Shown one piece after another: positions 32,296 to 42,438 of a DNA stretch of 64,000 bases. Under the pieces are notes generated by a model that was given only the letters and a program-made list of their open reading frames with translations, ran no database searches and was not told the origin of the DNA. The DNA comes from Cryptomeria japonica (Eukaryota; Streptophyta; Pinopsida; Cupressales; Cupressaceae): contig NC_081407.1 of assembly GCF_030272615.1 (NCBI RefSeq), positions 103,647,897-103,711,896 on the forward strand, written 5' to 3'. The position numbers and the translations under genes were made by a program. Every line of letters starts with the position of its first letter. The first letter of the stretch is position 1.

Positions 32296-32466
32296 TATTA
32301 AATAATGTAATGTTTCTTTAATGGTCATCCTAGTTAGTTTACTTAGTTTCTATTTTTGGCTTCAGTTTACGATTGTTTCATATAAAAACATCGTCTTGTA
32401 ATTTGCTATAAATAGAGCCTTCTGTCTCTATTGTGAATATCAGTTTATACAATTGCCATTGTGACA
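32296..32466 (+). repeat. 3' LTR of the 1.76-kb non-autonomous element
   Basis: 171 bp, matching 30705-30875 at about 91% by eye. It is followed by the AACAA duplication, so the right end is exact. Confidence 0.9.
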
Positions 32467-32872
32467 AACAACCCCAACATTTTTCCTTGTTTCTATGTGT
32501 GTAGATGACGAACATAATTGAAGAATGTGTAGACGTTTATTGTGCCCATTCTGGAAGTTTTATGGCCTCTATTTATATAGACAACATTGTGACGCACAAA
32601 CATCCTCACAATGCGCTGGCATCCTTGATCAAGACCTTCTTTGATTGAGGGTAAATAGTTTAAATTATAAGCTTTCAATTTCTATTATTAAAACACTTTT
32701 ATTGCAATATATGTTCCAATTATTTGACATTTCTGATTTATGAGTATAATCTAGTTTAGTTTCCAATATTGTTCTCTCTATCTCACCAAAGTGCTAGTTA
32801 AGTGAGGTAGTTTAGGGTTATTTTCTCCTTGAGGTTTCGTTATCTCAAAGGTAGCAAATCCCCTCCTCTACA

Positions 32873-33471
32873 TTTTGGTGAACCCGACATGAATGCCTTA
32901 TGTTGGATCTCTTCCTCCAATGTTTTGATGCATTCAATAAGGTGTTCTCGAAGGATGACTTTAATATGTTGGAGGATGCCTTAGATGATATCCTAGAGGT
33001 GTCTCCTATTTGTGAGTCCACTAAGCACAACCCAGACCTAGACTCTTCTTCCTTGAAGTATGAAAAGTTCATTAATGTTATCGTTGTCTTTGTTACCTTT
33101 TAAAGGTCCAAGAGATCTATTATTTATGTGACTGTAGCTAGTCCTTCTCCAAAGAAAGTTAAGTTATTTGTGGCAAACCATTTGAAAGTAATTCTCTTGA
33201 TTTGTTCACGAGATTTACTCAATCTAGAAACACTTCTTATAACGCTATTGCTCATACGTATAACACAAAATGAAATAAGTAAAATGTTGATCAATCTAAC
33301 ACTTCTTTACCACCTTCTCAACTGGATCTTCCTCAAGTTCCTAAACTTTATGTTAAGCAACCTAGTGAATATGATCTTATGGAGCAACTTCGTGTTACTC
33401 CCGCTAAGATATCATTATGGGATTTGATCCAAACTACTTTGGTTTATAAGAATGGTGGTCATACAATTTAA
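32873..33471 (+). pseudogene. Gypsy gag-protease fragment after the LTR
   Basis: Directly after the PBS-like site an open frame (32900-33103) has an acidic DALDDILEVSPICEST stretch. A frame at 33181-33471 reads LFTRFTQSRNTSYNAI and then PKLYVKQPSEYDLMEQL followed by RVTPAKISLWDLIQ. That last segment is the linker before the aspartic protease in plant gypsy polyproteins (YDxxxQLxxTPAxISLxxLL). Two stops (after YNTK and NK) break it, and it is cut off at 33471. RT and integrase are absent. Confidence 0.65.
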
Positions 33472-34029
33472 TAACACCTCAGACACATAAACCCCATATG
33501 AACACAATAATAAATGCGTAAATATAGAATACTAGATTTTTAGGAACCCCCAAAGCTTCATAAAATCCTTTGAGGAAATTACTAAAACTATTTCATAAAA
33601 TCCACACGTAAACCCTTGCTTTATAGTACTAAATGAAAATTATTTACCACAAACTTGAAATGCAATGCAACGAGGCAAAAAGTGGACGATACCTACATTT
33701 AACTCTATACTATATTATTCTTCCTCCCTCATTTTGTTAAATCCCTAAAATCATTTCATAGAAACCAGAAGTAAACAATTCCTACCTCATTCAATTAAAT
33801 CCTTAAAACAATTTCATGAAAGCTAGGAGTAAACCATTGTCTTTGCAATATTAAATAAAAATGGTTTATTGCCTTATATTAATCTTCATACTTTATTCGA
33901 CATTGATGAATGAAACAAATTCACTATTATTTTTTTTTGGATGGAAACTAAACTCTACTTCTTCCCAGTTCCCTCAAAAATGTCTAAACACCACACTAAG
34001 ATAGGGTAGAGAAACCTATTGAGAAAAAT
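33472..34029. other. Intergenic repeat-like DNA, no gene seen
   Basis: Contains two diverged copies of a phrase of the type ttcataaaatcc-cacgtaaaccttg / tttcatagaaaccagaagtaaac / tttcatgaaagctaggagtaaacc (about 33590-33835). That is a loose tandem arrangement. No coding region is recognised. Confidence 0.4.
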
Positions 34030-34817
34030 TTGGTTCATCTACAACAACATCAAAACATTAAGTTCTACTTTAAAGACAATATTCTTAAAGTAACCAAGTA
34101 TAAATACATCATGATTGACTTTAACAACATGCTTAGTTGGGAGCGCTACAAAAAGAAGAGAACTTTTGGAGGATGGAGAGTATTGTTAGCTCTACAAAAT
34201 AGATGTAGAGAAGTAGAGCTATGGGATTGGAAAACTACTTAGGCTCTTTTTGGGCTTCTAGTGTTTTCAGCTGTACTATTGGGTGTGAATTGTGGGCTAG
34301 CAACACCTTAGACTCAAAGTGGGAACAAATTGAGAAAAATCCAAAAGCGCTTGGTCACAAGCAAGTTCAAAATAAAAAGTCAGTTCCTTATGATATTAAG
34401 GTGAATGAAAGAGGGGTTGCTCCTTTTGAAGCAATTGCTATGGTGAGTCTCTTAAGATATTTAAAAAGAGCTGAGCAAATGGAAGAAACCAAATGAACTA
34501 AGATTATCTTCAATTGCATCTTTAGTGAAAGAAAGAAGACTTGAATAAAGAAAAAAAATAAATGGATGAGCAAATGAAATATCTTTTTGAATGCTTGCCC
34601 ACATATAATAAAGAGAAAAGCTTTTGTTATGGATAATTTTCTCAAGCATACTTGGGGTAAATTGCTTTGGAGAAAGAAGAAAAGTTATAGTGAGGTATTC
34701 AACCCCACATGTGATCATCATCAAAATGCACACATGAGGGCTAGTATACCATGGATAGCCAAAATTCTTAGGGCTCAATTAAGAAATAAAGTTCTCATCA
34801 ATTTCGATGTGAAATAA
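34030..34817 (+). other. Unassigned short open frames, possible pseudogene
   Basis: Three overlapping or adjacent plus-strand frames (34030-34242, 34221-34496, 34587-34817) include KWEQIEKNPKALGHKQVQ, SVPYDIKVNERGVAPFEAIA and MRASIPWIAKILRAQLRNK. They look more protein-like than random AT-rich DNA, but I cannot assign a family and they are not in one frame. They may be the remains of a transposon gene. Confidence 0.3.
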
Positions 34818-37650
34818 GGCAGTGAAAAAGGCCAAAAAAAATACAGGAAGAAAGGATGCGTATTTTTTGCACAATAAAAACATTAGAATCAGAAAAACAT
34901 TTTACCATAGAATATGATGTCTTCAAAGATATCAGAAACAAACATGTCAATGACTAATTTTGGGTATAGTTTATTCAACCAAAAGACAATCAAGAAATTG
35001 AAAAATCTCATAATGATCTTGAATAATAAAAGACAAAATTGACTATCCCATAGACAAATTTTCACCTCCTAATGACACGAATCAGTATATTACCTGCTGG
35101 TGTCAGTTACGGCTGATGCATGTGACGTAATCATCCCAGATGTCCCAATTTCGTATTCCTCAATTGCTGAACTCAATCTGCTATTTTAAAAACGGTATCA
35201 TCAATTCACAGCACTAGGGTTTGGCTTGGAAAAACATTATTTAAGATAAATATAGGTGGTGAGAATTCCAGTTACTTAACAGTAGTACACGACTGCTATA
35301 AATGACAGATGCCCGTACATTCCGTACACTAGAGCCATGTGACTGCTGTAGAAAGGGCCATGGCATTTTACAGATTTAAATATCTATTTTAGTTTGAATT
35401 CTTGAAATTTCCACAGCTTATAATGATTTGATTTTGTTCTTTTCAATTAGATCGTGTAAATTTTTGCATTGTCAATGTTTTGGATCAAATATCATGATTT
35501 TGGTCTGATGATGGATCATGGTATTTGATCCAAAACGTTGGCAATGCAAAAATTTGCATGATCCAACCCAAAAGAACAAAATGAAATCTATTTTCGTTCC
35601 ATATCATTCCATTCTGTACGAAATATGAAAATTTTGACTTATCGTCTATGACTCGAAATCAGTGGATTTATCACAGTACAAATTAATCTTCACACACAAA
35701 ATGGCACTTCAAAGAATCTTTCAGATTTGCAAAATATAATTTTTTTTTGTCTGATTTTTGTGCTCAAATAACAATAGGAATGTAGAGCATGAAAATTTAA
35801 CTCCTAAAAATTTAACATAGATTTGTTGTATTTTGTAGTTTTTCAAAATCGTACGATGTGCCTTTTTGTGTGGAGAATAGCTGCTTTCATTTATCACCAC
35901 TGATTAGGGGAGAGGGTTTATAGTGAGGCAGGGTTTTATACTAGGTATAAAAGTTGATCAACATGTCAGTCGTGAGATCTTATATACTGAATAAAATTAT
36001 TTAAATATTTTTAAATTTGCAGTTGTATAAAATAATATGATTTAAGATTCAATCAATGTTTGGAGTTTTTTTCATCATTAGTTAATATTAAGTCTACTCA
36101 TGAAAAATATACACTTCAATTGTCTCCAATACACATGGAAGTTTACAACAAGAACGTATTGTCTTAGCTACCAAACAATTAGATATGTCACATATCTCCT
36201 CATCAACTTAATTCTATCAAAACGACAATTGTCCAACTACTACTTGCATGAGTACTCCAGTCAAAGGTGTAAGGTTGACCGATCAAGGTGTTAAAACAAA
36301 AAGACATAAATTTAAGACTTCAAACCAAACAACTATTCAATCAAATCAATCAATTGCTAAGTTTATTACCAAATTAAAAAATTGAAACATTATCAAATCC
36401 ATCTATTAATCTCAAATGAATCCATTCATGAATTTTAAATTCAACCATTCAAATGAAAGTACACAGATAAGCAATATGTCATCTCACATTTTGCTACAAA
36501 TACATCCATTTTTCTAGTCCAATTTTTTACAACCCTTCAAAAAATTACTATAAAATTCAAATTGGATACTTCTATCTACTTAATCAACTATAAGCTCACA
36601 ATATTTTGAATGTTTATTTGTTTTATACGTTGTAAATGCTTTTATGTTTATCTTCTTTACACACTATAAATGCTTATATGTTTCATATGATTTGTACAAT
36701 AAAAATATTGTATATATTACAATTCATTTTGAATCTAATTTAAATTTGTCTTTTTGGTCACATATAAGGCATATATTTTCTCGATGGTGTAGCTAATATA
36801 GTAATAAGTTGCAACTATTTATAGATTCAAACAAGAATGATACATGCCATCTTCTATGACTATACCTATTTAAACTCTAACCTTGTATCATAAAACAAGA
36901 TTTATGCAAACAATATTTCTTATATTATTTCCCAAACCCTAAATTGTAAAACCCCCTAGTTTAACAAATTTAATTTAAATATTATGTTCATGGATTGGAA
37001 AAATCGTCCTTGCTAAAAAACTATCTATTGTAAACAAGGTCATTGAATACTTTATTATTTTCTCCTCCCAAGACTTGATAGAGAAAATTCTATAGGTTTT
37101 GGTTACCTTCTCATTTTTTACTAAACATAAAACAGTCAAACTAAACTTCTCACGAAAAAAATATAAAATTCAAATTACAAAATAATCTTTTGTTTAGACA
37201 TTGCTATGAACTACCAAACCCATGTTACAAAGTAGTACTTCAATGGCACAACAGAAGTTTTATTGTTTGTGAACCTTTTTATGGAGCAGGAGTAAAGGAA
37301 GAAAGAAATTGAAGTGTTGAAAGTGAGAAAGGGAGACTACATAGAGGAGAGAGAGACAACACAAATCGCTGCAAGTGAATTGAATAACAAGCATAGTTAG
37401 ATTCTAAGACCTTCAATGACAAGTAAGAGAATAGCAAAAAAAAATTAAAAAGGTAGGAAAAGGAATAAAATTATTGCAAGAGACGATCATAAGGGAGCAA
37501 TAAAGAAGGAAAAAATAATTTAAATTTTGCATGAAGGGATATAAACAAATGAAGGCATTTAATAAATCTACTTGAACACCATGCCTTATTTAGGGATGCG
37601 ATAAACGTCCATGTCCTTCACTATTATGGTGCAATGAATCATATAGTTCT
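34818..37650. other. AT-rich intergenic DNA, one long hairpin
   Basis: No gene recognised. Apart from the inverted repeat at 35424-35590 listed separately, the stretch is AT-rich and simple-sequence-like, with a purine-rich block at 37280-37560. Confidence 0.4.
35424..35590. repeat. Long imperfect hairpin (MITE- or miRNA-like)
   Basis: Arms 35431-35498 and 35515-35582 are reverse complements at roughly 85% over 68 bp, with a 16-bp loop. The match can be followed outward to about 35424/35590. Shared core words are gcaaatttttgcattg and gttttggatcaaat. It could be a small foldback transposon or a young hairpin RNA locus. No clear TSD was found, and no coding frame crosses it. Confidence 0.75.
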
Positions 37651-37728
37651 AACCCCATCTCATCTAACTAGCAATCCAATTCTAAGTTTGACCCCATCTC
37701 ATGTAACTAGCACTCCAATTCCAAGTAT
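37651..37728 (+). repeat. 39-bp tandem duplication
   Basis: Two copies (37651-37689 and 37690-37728) of a unit starting with accccatctcat and ending caattc-aagt, a few mismatches apart. They abut the LTR starting at 37733. Confidence 0.75.
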
Positions 37729-37732
37729 GACT

Positions 37733-37970
37733 TGTTGGTGTGAAAGGGGTATTGTACCTAGTTTTGTACCTAGCAAGTTTGACACCTGGGTCCTAATCAC
37801 ACATGTTACTTAAGTTTACTTAGGGAACACATAGGAAACTTCCCACTTTTAATGGATAGTTATCACATTATCACTTTTCCACCTTAAATGGATGATAAGT
37901 GTAGAAGTTGATGATTTCAACCTCATAAACCAAGAATCTTCTACAAGCACACCACATGTCACATAGAGAA
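37733..37970 (+). repeat. Truncated plus-strand LTR of the F family
   Basis: Begins TGTTGGTGTGAAAGG and contains ttacttaagtttacttaggg, tttccaccttaaatgg and ccacatgtcaca, in the same order as the LTRs at 57631 and 61453. It is cut on its right side by the inverted LTR that follows. No partner was found. Confidence 0.55.
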
Positions 37971-40080
37971 ATCAACCAAGAATAATCTTCTCAACACAAC
38001 TTGAGAATTATGTATTGATTGCACAAAAAGATATGATTACAATGAATTAATGAATCCTTATGAAAGGATGAACAAAACCCTAGATACAAACCTAAAGCTA
38101 GATTAAATTAGCTAGCGCCAAATGTCACAATCATAATGAATGAGACAACGTAATCTATTATTAGCCTAATTAAATAAAATAAAAAATTACCTAAGTTTAG
38201 CTTAACTAAATGAAATAATTAAAAAACCTAATTAAATAGATAATTAGATAATTGTCCTAATTACTCCAACACCCACCCTTAAGATTAACTTAGGGAGTAG
38301 CTAAAAAGATAATGATGAATGTAAAGATGCGAGCATGAACAAGTTCCAGAAACAAGGCCCAATTAGGTACTTATGTACAAACTAATGCAACTCTCATAAA
38401 TAGAGAAAAGGAGAAAAACCTAGTGGGAGAAAACTCCTTTCTAAAAGAGAGCAAAGGAAATGAATTAAAGTACATGTGACTAAGCATGGAATCCAAGTGT
38501 CTCCGCAAGTACTAAATTGGTCACATTGGTACAATCAATATCTCCCCATAGGAGAGAAAAGAAGAGGCGATGTATCCCCCTTATAAGAGAGAAGCTCAAA
38601 TGTTGAAGATGAAGCCTCAGGACAAATTATGATAAAGATCCAAGAGCGACAAACTACGTTCCTCCCCTTGGGAAATGGAAGGAATAGTCCCATGATATGT
38701 TCCATGGAAGATTGCTCAATTTTCCATATGTCTAAATCAAAAGATACAAAATCAAATGAAGCAAATCTAAACAACTGTGAACATACCCGATGAACAACCT
38801 CTGAAGACATTGAAGATGGGATGACATAAATATCGAAGCTTTCAATAATGAGGAATGTAATATCCTCAATCATGTCTCCAATGTCTAGAATGTGTGATGC
38901 ATCAAACAACCCTACAATATTTGGTAAATACTCATCTCACAAAGAAGAAATTGGAAGGGAACTATCAACCTACTGAATTGAATCAATGGAGGCCATGCAT
39001 GAGCTAATGCCAAGGTCATCAGAAACAACAAAACATGTATATTGAGATGGAGACGGTGTCTCAATATGAGAAGTGAGAATTAAGAGACAAGTCTCTAATC
39101 CATCAAGGCATGAAAGAATTGTGATATACTTAAGCATCTCAAAATTACCACAATCATAGGGTATATAATATACATGTGCAAGGCGAATAAGACAATCTAC
39201 AAGATGCTTTGAAAATAGAGAGATATGAGGTTTTTCATAGATCTCCCAAAAAGCAAGTCCAAAGTGTGTGGGCACATTCAATGTATAATAAAGCACACAT
39301 AGTGTCACAATCAACACTAGATCCAATAATCCTATAACATGGTCATTAATGATCCTCCAAGCATGCGTACTCCTCTTTGAGGCTAGTTGAGGGATGAGTC
39401 CATATAGATAAGGCAAAAAAATCAAGCCAACTAAGATGCGTCATGATATCATTTTGTCGAGACTCATAATTGCCCTTTGCCAGGCTGATAATAAAAGGAT
39501 GAACAAAAACTCCTAGAGAAATGGACCCGAGATATGCATAGAGGACTTTATTAATTTTCCATCACCTTCTTGTTTGTGAAAAATGGAGTCTGAATAAGCA
39601 AGATATGGCCCCAAAAGTGCAAAACAGAAGATCTAACTCCATAGGCCTCGTATGAAAAATTGGAGCAGAATTAGCAAACCAAACCAACACCACTATATTG
39701 GTGTCAAAACCAACTTTCTAATGATATCTTGTTTGCATGATTTTGAGTCTGTATAACAAAGATATGGCCAAAAAACCAAAGGCAGGTCAAAATAAAAAAA
39801 GAGGTCCAAAAATATAATATTTCTAGAATATTCTCTATTGCAAAACAAAATGGTTAGCTTGAAAAAAATGCTAACGATATCTATATTCTGCCAAAATATT
39901 ATTTGCGGCTAAAATTAGTGGGGAGCGCTAAAATGGAGAAACACTATATTTAGTGATTATTGCTAACAAAAAGCCACGACCAAAAGGTCACCAACCCAAT
40001 TACCTTTGTTTTGTTGAAGCACCAACTCCAAATTAAGTGCAAACACAAGAAAATGTAACACTTAATACAAAGTGGTTAAA
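37971..40080 (-). mobile_element. Inverted F-family LTR element (F3), decayed
   Basis: Minus-strand 3' LTR starts at 38271 (TGTTGGAGTAATTAGG) next to a purine tract (plus-strand cccacccttaaga at 38272-38284). The internal region on its right holds two frames of the acidic reading frame (38535-38909, 38970-39425). Further right it has leader-like DNA (ttctaatgatatcttgtttgc... tatggcc) that resembles the leader at 48540-48625. No RT or integrase. The right end is not sharp; no 5' LTR was identified. Confidence 0.55.
38535..39425 (-). pseudogene. Acidic non-RT reading frame of F3, two pieces
   Basis: The two frames (39425-38970 and 38909-38535), joined by stops only, match the tail of the gag-protease element at 57.6-62 kb. 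DEYLPNIVGLFDASHILDI and GDMIEDITFLI correspond to DDYLTNIAGLFVESYIADL and GDIIDDIHLLF. Further on, LPFPKGRNVVCRSW corresponds to LFLPKGRNVVRHSW at about 61046-61090. The part before (THAWRIINDHVIGLLDLVLI...) has no counterpart I recognise. Function unknown. Confidence 0.6.
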
Positions 40081-40849
40081 TGCACTTAACAATTTATATT
40101 TGTGATGCACAACTCCTTTGATTTCACAAACCCAAGAAACACAAACATGTCTTTCTTCAATCCCATCAGTTTCACAGAAATAATATGTTCAATCACACAA
40201 ATTAATCCAACTATGCCAACATTCCTTACTTGACTCCTTACTATCTCGAGGATTACCAATATCTCCAATACAGACCACTTCCTCTTTGAAGGAAAGACAA
40301 AAAGGTAACCTCCAAAAGAAGTTTACCCAGCCACCAACTACAGTGCTTTGCAAAAATAATTTAAGTAAAATATTAACCACACATAGTAGCATCCTTTTTG
40401 ACCCAACAACAACATCTTAAATTCCAAACGTGCTACACCCACATAGTGTATTTCTGTCTAATTTTCTCATCCCATATAACTGTGCTCTACCGAAAGAAAT
40501 TTTTTAATATTTTTCATGTTTTAAAAAACCAAGAAACTCCTACATATATACATCATGAATTGAGTAGCATCACCCAGTAAATAAAATATACATTCCACAA
40601 GTAAGCTTTCCAATTCTTCATGAACACCAAATGAACAACCACATCTTCTATTTTTGGATACCCTTTTTTTAATTCACACAACAACAAAAAAATATCTTCA
40701 ATATGATATATTCTGCCCCATAACTTCTATTCTTTTCACTACTTTTCAACATAATGAAATTTTTTTAAAAAGCCAAAAAAATGCCAAAACCGATTCACAA
40801 AAAACGGTTAAAAGAAAATATCACATTCTTTGTCTGTAAAGCCTGAGTT
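40081..40849. other. AT-rich DNA left of the copia LTR
   Basis: No gene recognised. It is composed of A-rich repeats (aaaaaa-cacc words) that resemble the adjoining LTR in style but not in alignable order. Confidence 0.35.
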
Positions 40850-41521
40850 TTCCCACATGTCTTTTGATAGAAAAACAAAAAACACCTAACTCCCCCTTCC
40901 ACATAATAGACTCAATGGGAGTATTAACGTAGTTAAAAACAAAAAGAAGATGACACACAACCACAAACTTTACTTCCACACTGCATACCTTCAATGAGAC
41001 ACACTTCCAAAAAAAAATGTCTCAACTTGTTGAAGTCATGTAAAATTAAAAACGTTTTCTCAATAGTGTGTTTGAAAAAAAAAAACACCTAGCATGAATA
41101 CAAACAACAATTATTCTTCTTGGTCATGATTCACTACATAAAACAAAAAAGTATCCTCTTTTCTAAAAAAAAAATTCACTACATAACATGCTTGTTATGC
41201 ACTCTTCATGTAACTACTCAAAAACACAATTCTAACCAATCACCAAGCCATTCAAACTCATCATAATAAAAGCAACACATGTCTTCCACTCCATACGATA
41301 AATAAAATACTAAATCTTGTAACTCATAAAAGGATTAATAATTTTCTACAGTATATATGATAAAAAATATTTTTATTGAACCATCATAATAACTAGCTGT
41401 GATATGCGTTATTCCTTTCTTTAGCAATATGTTACAAACAACTGCCCATTCATATGCTAATTATTTAATTATAAGGCTACCCATCTCATTTAACTTTAAT
41501 TAATTTGTCTCATTTAAAACT
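40850..41521 (-). repeat. 3' LTR of copia element, distal part
   Basis: About 670 bp that align closely with 55290-55957: shared gacacacttccaaaaa, aagccattcaaactcatcataataaaagcaaca, gcaatatgttacaaacaactgcccattcatat. The LTR resumes at 47401 after the inserted element. Alignment of the two LTRs defines the empty insertion site. Confidence 0.85.
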
Positions 41522-42438
41522 TGTTGGGTGAATATTTTGTCACCAACGTACTAATGGCAAAGTATGTGATTCACACACAACTATGTTGAGAAATTAATCT
41601 CTCCTCTCATCAAGGGGAGGTTCCCTTTGAAATTTCTTCTCTAATTAATAAGAAATCAAAATCTGTGGGTTGGTGTTGGGCATATAACTCTCTTTTTTCA
41701 GAGTCTATGTATTCTCCCTTCACCTTGTTACAATTTATCTATCTCTTTAGATACTTAAAGAAAAGAACAATGAATCTAACAAACTATGCTAAAAGTTACT
41801 ATCAAGTAGCACAAAGTCTCCCTTGAATGTAACACTAACTTAAAATGATTATTACAAATAATTGGAAACTTAGCTTGTAGCTCAAAGTCTTCAACTATAA
41901 ATTCCTAATCTTTTAAACTACAAGTAACTGCAGTAATACAAAGCCTACCACTAATCACTCAATTATCAGAAGATTTCCCAAATATGCTAGGAGTACACAG
42001 TCTACTCGCACGATTCAAGAGCTCTTTAACCCAAATAACAATATCTCCAATATCAAAGAAGTAAAGAACATATATAAGTAATGGACATAAGAACATTAAC
42101 TCATATAAATAATATCCTTGACACAACACAAAGTTTGAGATCAAACAAAATTGCTTTCTTTATTTGCTTGATAGAATTTTCACAACAAAAGCTCAAAGTC
42201 TTAGTTGAGGTAAAAATCCTGCAAAGTTTTGCTTAGCATGAAAAAGATAAAAATATTTACAAATGAGGTCCTCCTTAAATAGGAAAAGAATGGAGAAAAA
42301 TGTGGGCACAGTTGACTTATTCAAGTGCACAATCCCACTTTACTACAACTACAACATAAGGAAAATGTGCAGTTGCGAGAAAATTAGCAACGTCTAATGA
42401 TGCAACTACATAAAAGGAAAAAGCTAAAAGGGGACGCT

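Larger units (their letters stand above)
30705..32466 (+). mobile_element. Complete 1.76-kb non-autonomous LTR element
   Basis: Two 171-bp LTRs (30705-30875 and 32296-32466) differ at about 16 positions by eye. The target duplication AACAA is perfect (30700-30704 and 32467-32471). The PBS TGGTATTAGAGCC follows the 5' LTR (30876-30888), and the purine run aagggaggg precedes the 3' LTR. LTRs contain ctataaatagagcct, a TATA box, about 55 bp before their ends. The 1.42-kb interior has no gag, protease, integrase or RT; its longest frame (32015-32281) is unrecognised. It is larger than a classic TRIM but has no visible coding capacity, so its movement would have needed another element's proteins. 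Confidence 0.9.
29986..32872 (+). repeat. Gypsy LTR (about 1.1 kb) with nested element
   Basis: Begins TGTAGTGTCACAAATTGCAC and ends cccctcctctaca, followed by a PBS-like ttttggtgaacccgacatg (32873-32891). The same LTR start occurs on the minus strand at 56803 (TGTAGTGTCATAAATTGTA). Both also share gtggaggtttgac, then a-g-c/a-a-accccta-acaaccc-aaca (about 30672-32478 here). The native length is about 1120 bp once the 30705-32466 insertion and its 5-bp duplication are removed. Gypsy gag on its left and a different gypsy internal fragment on its right make it an LTR shared by two arrangements. Confidence 0.75.
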
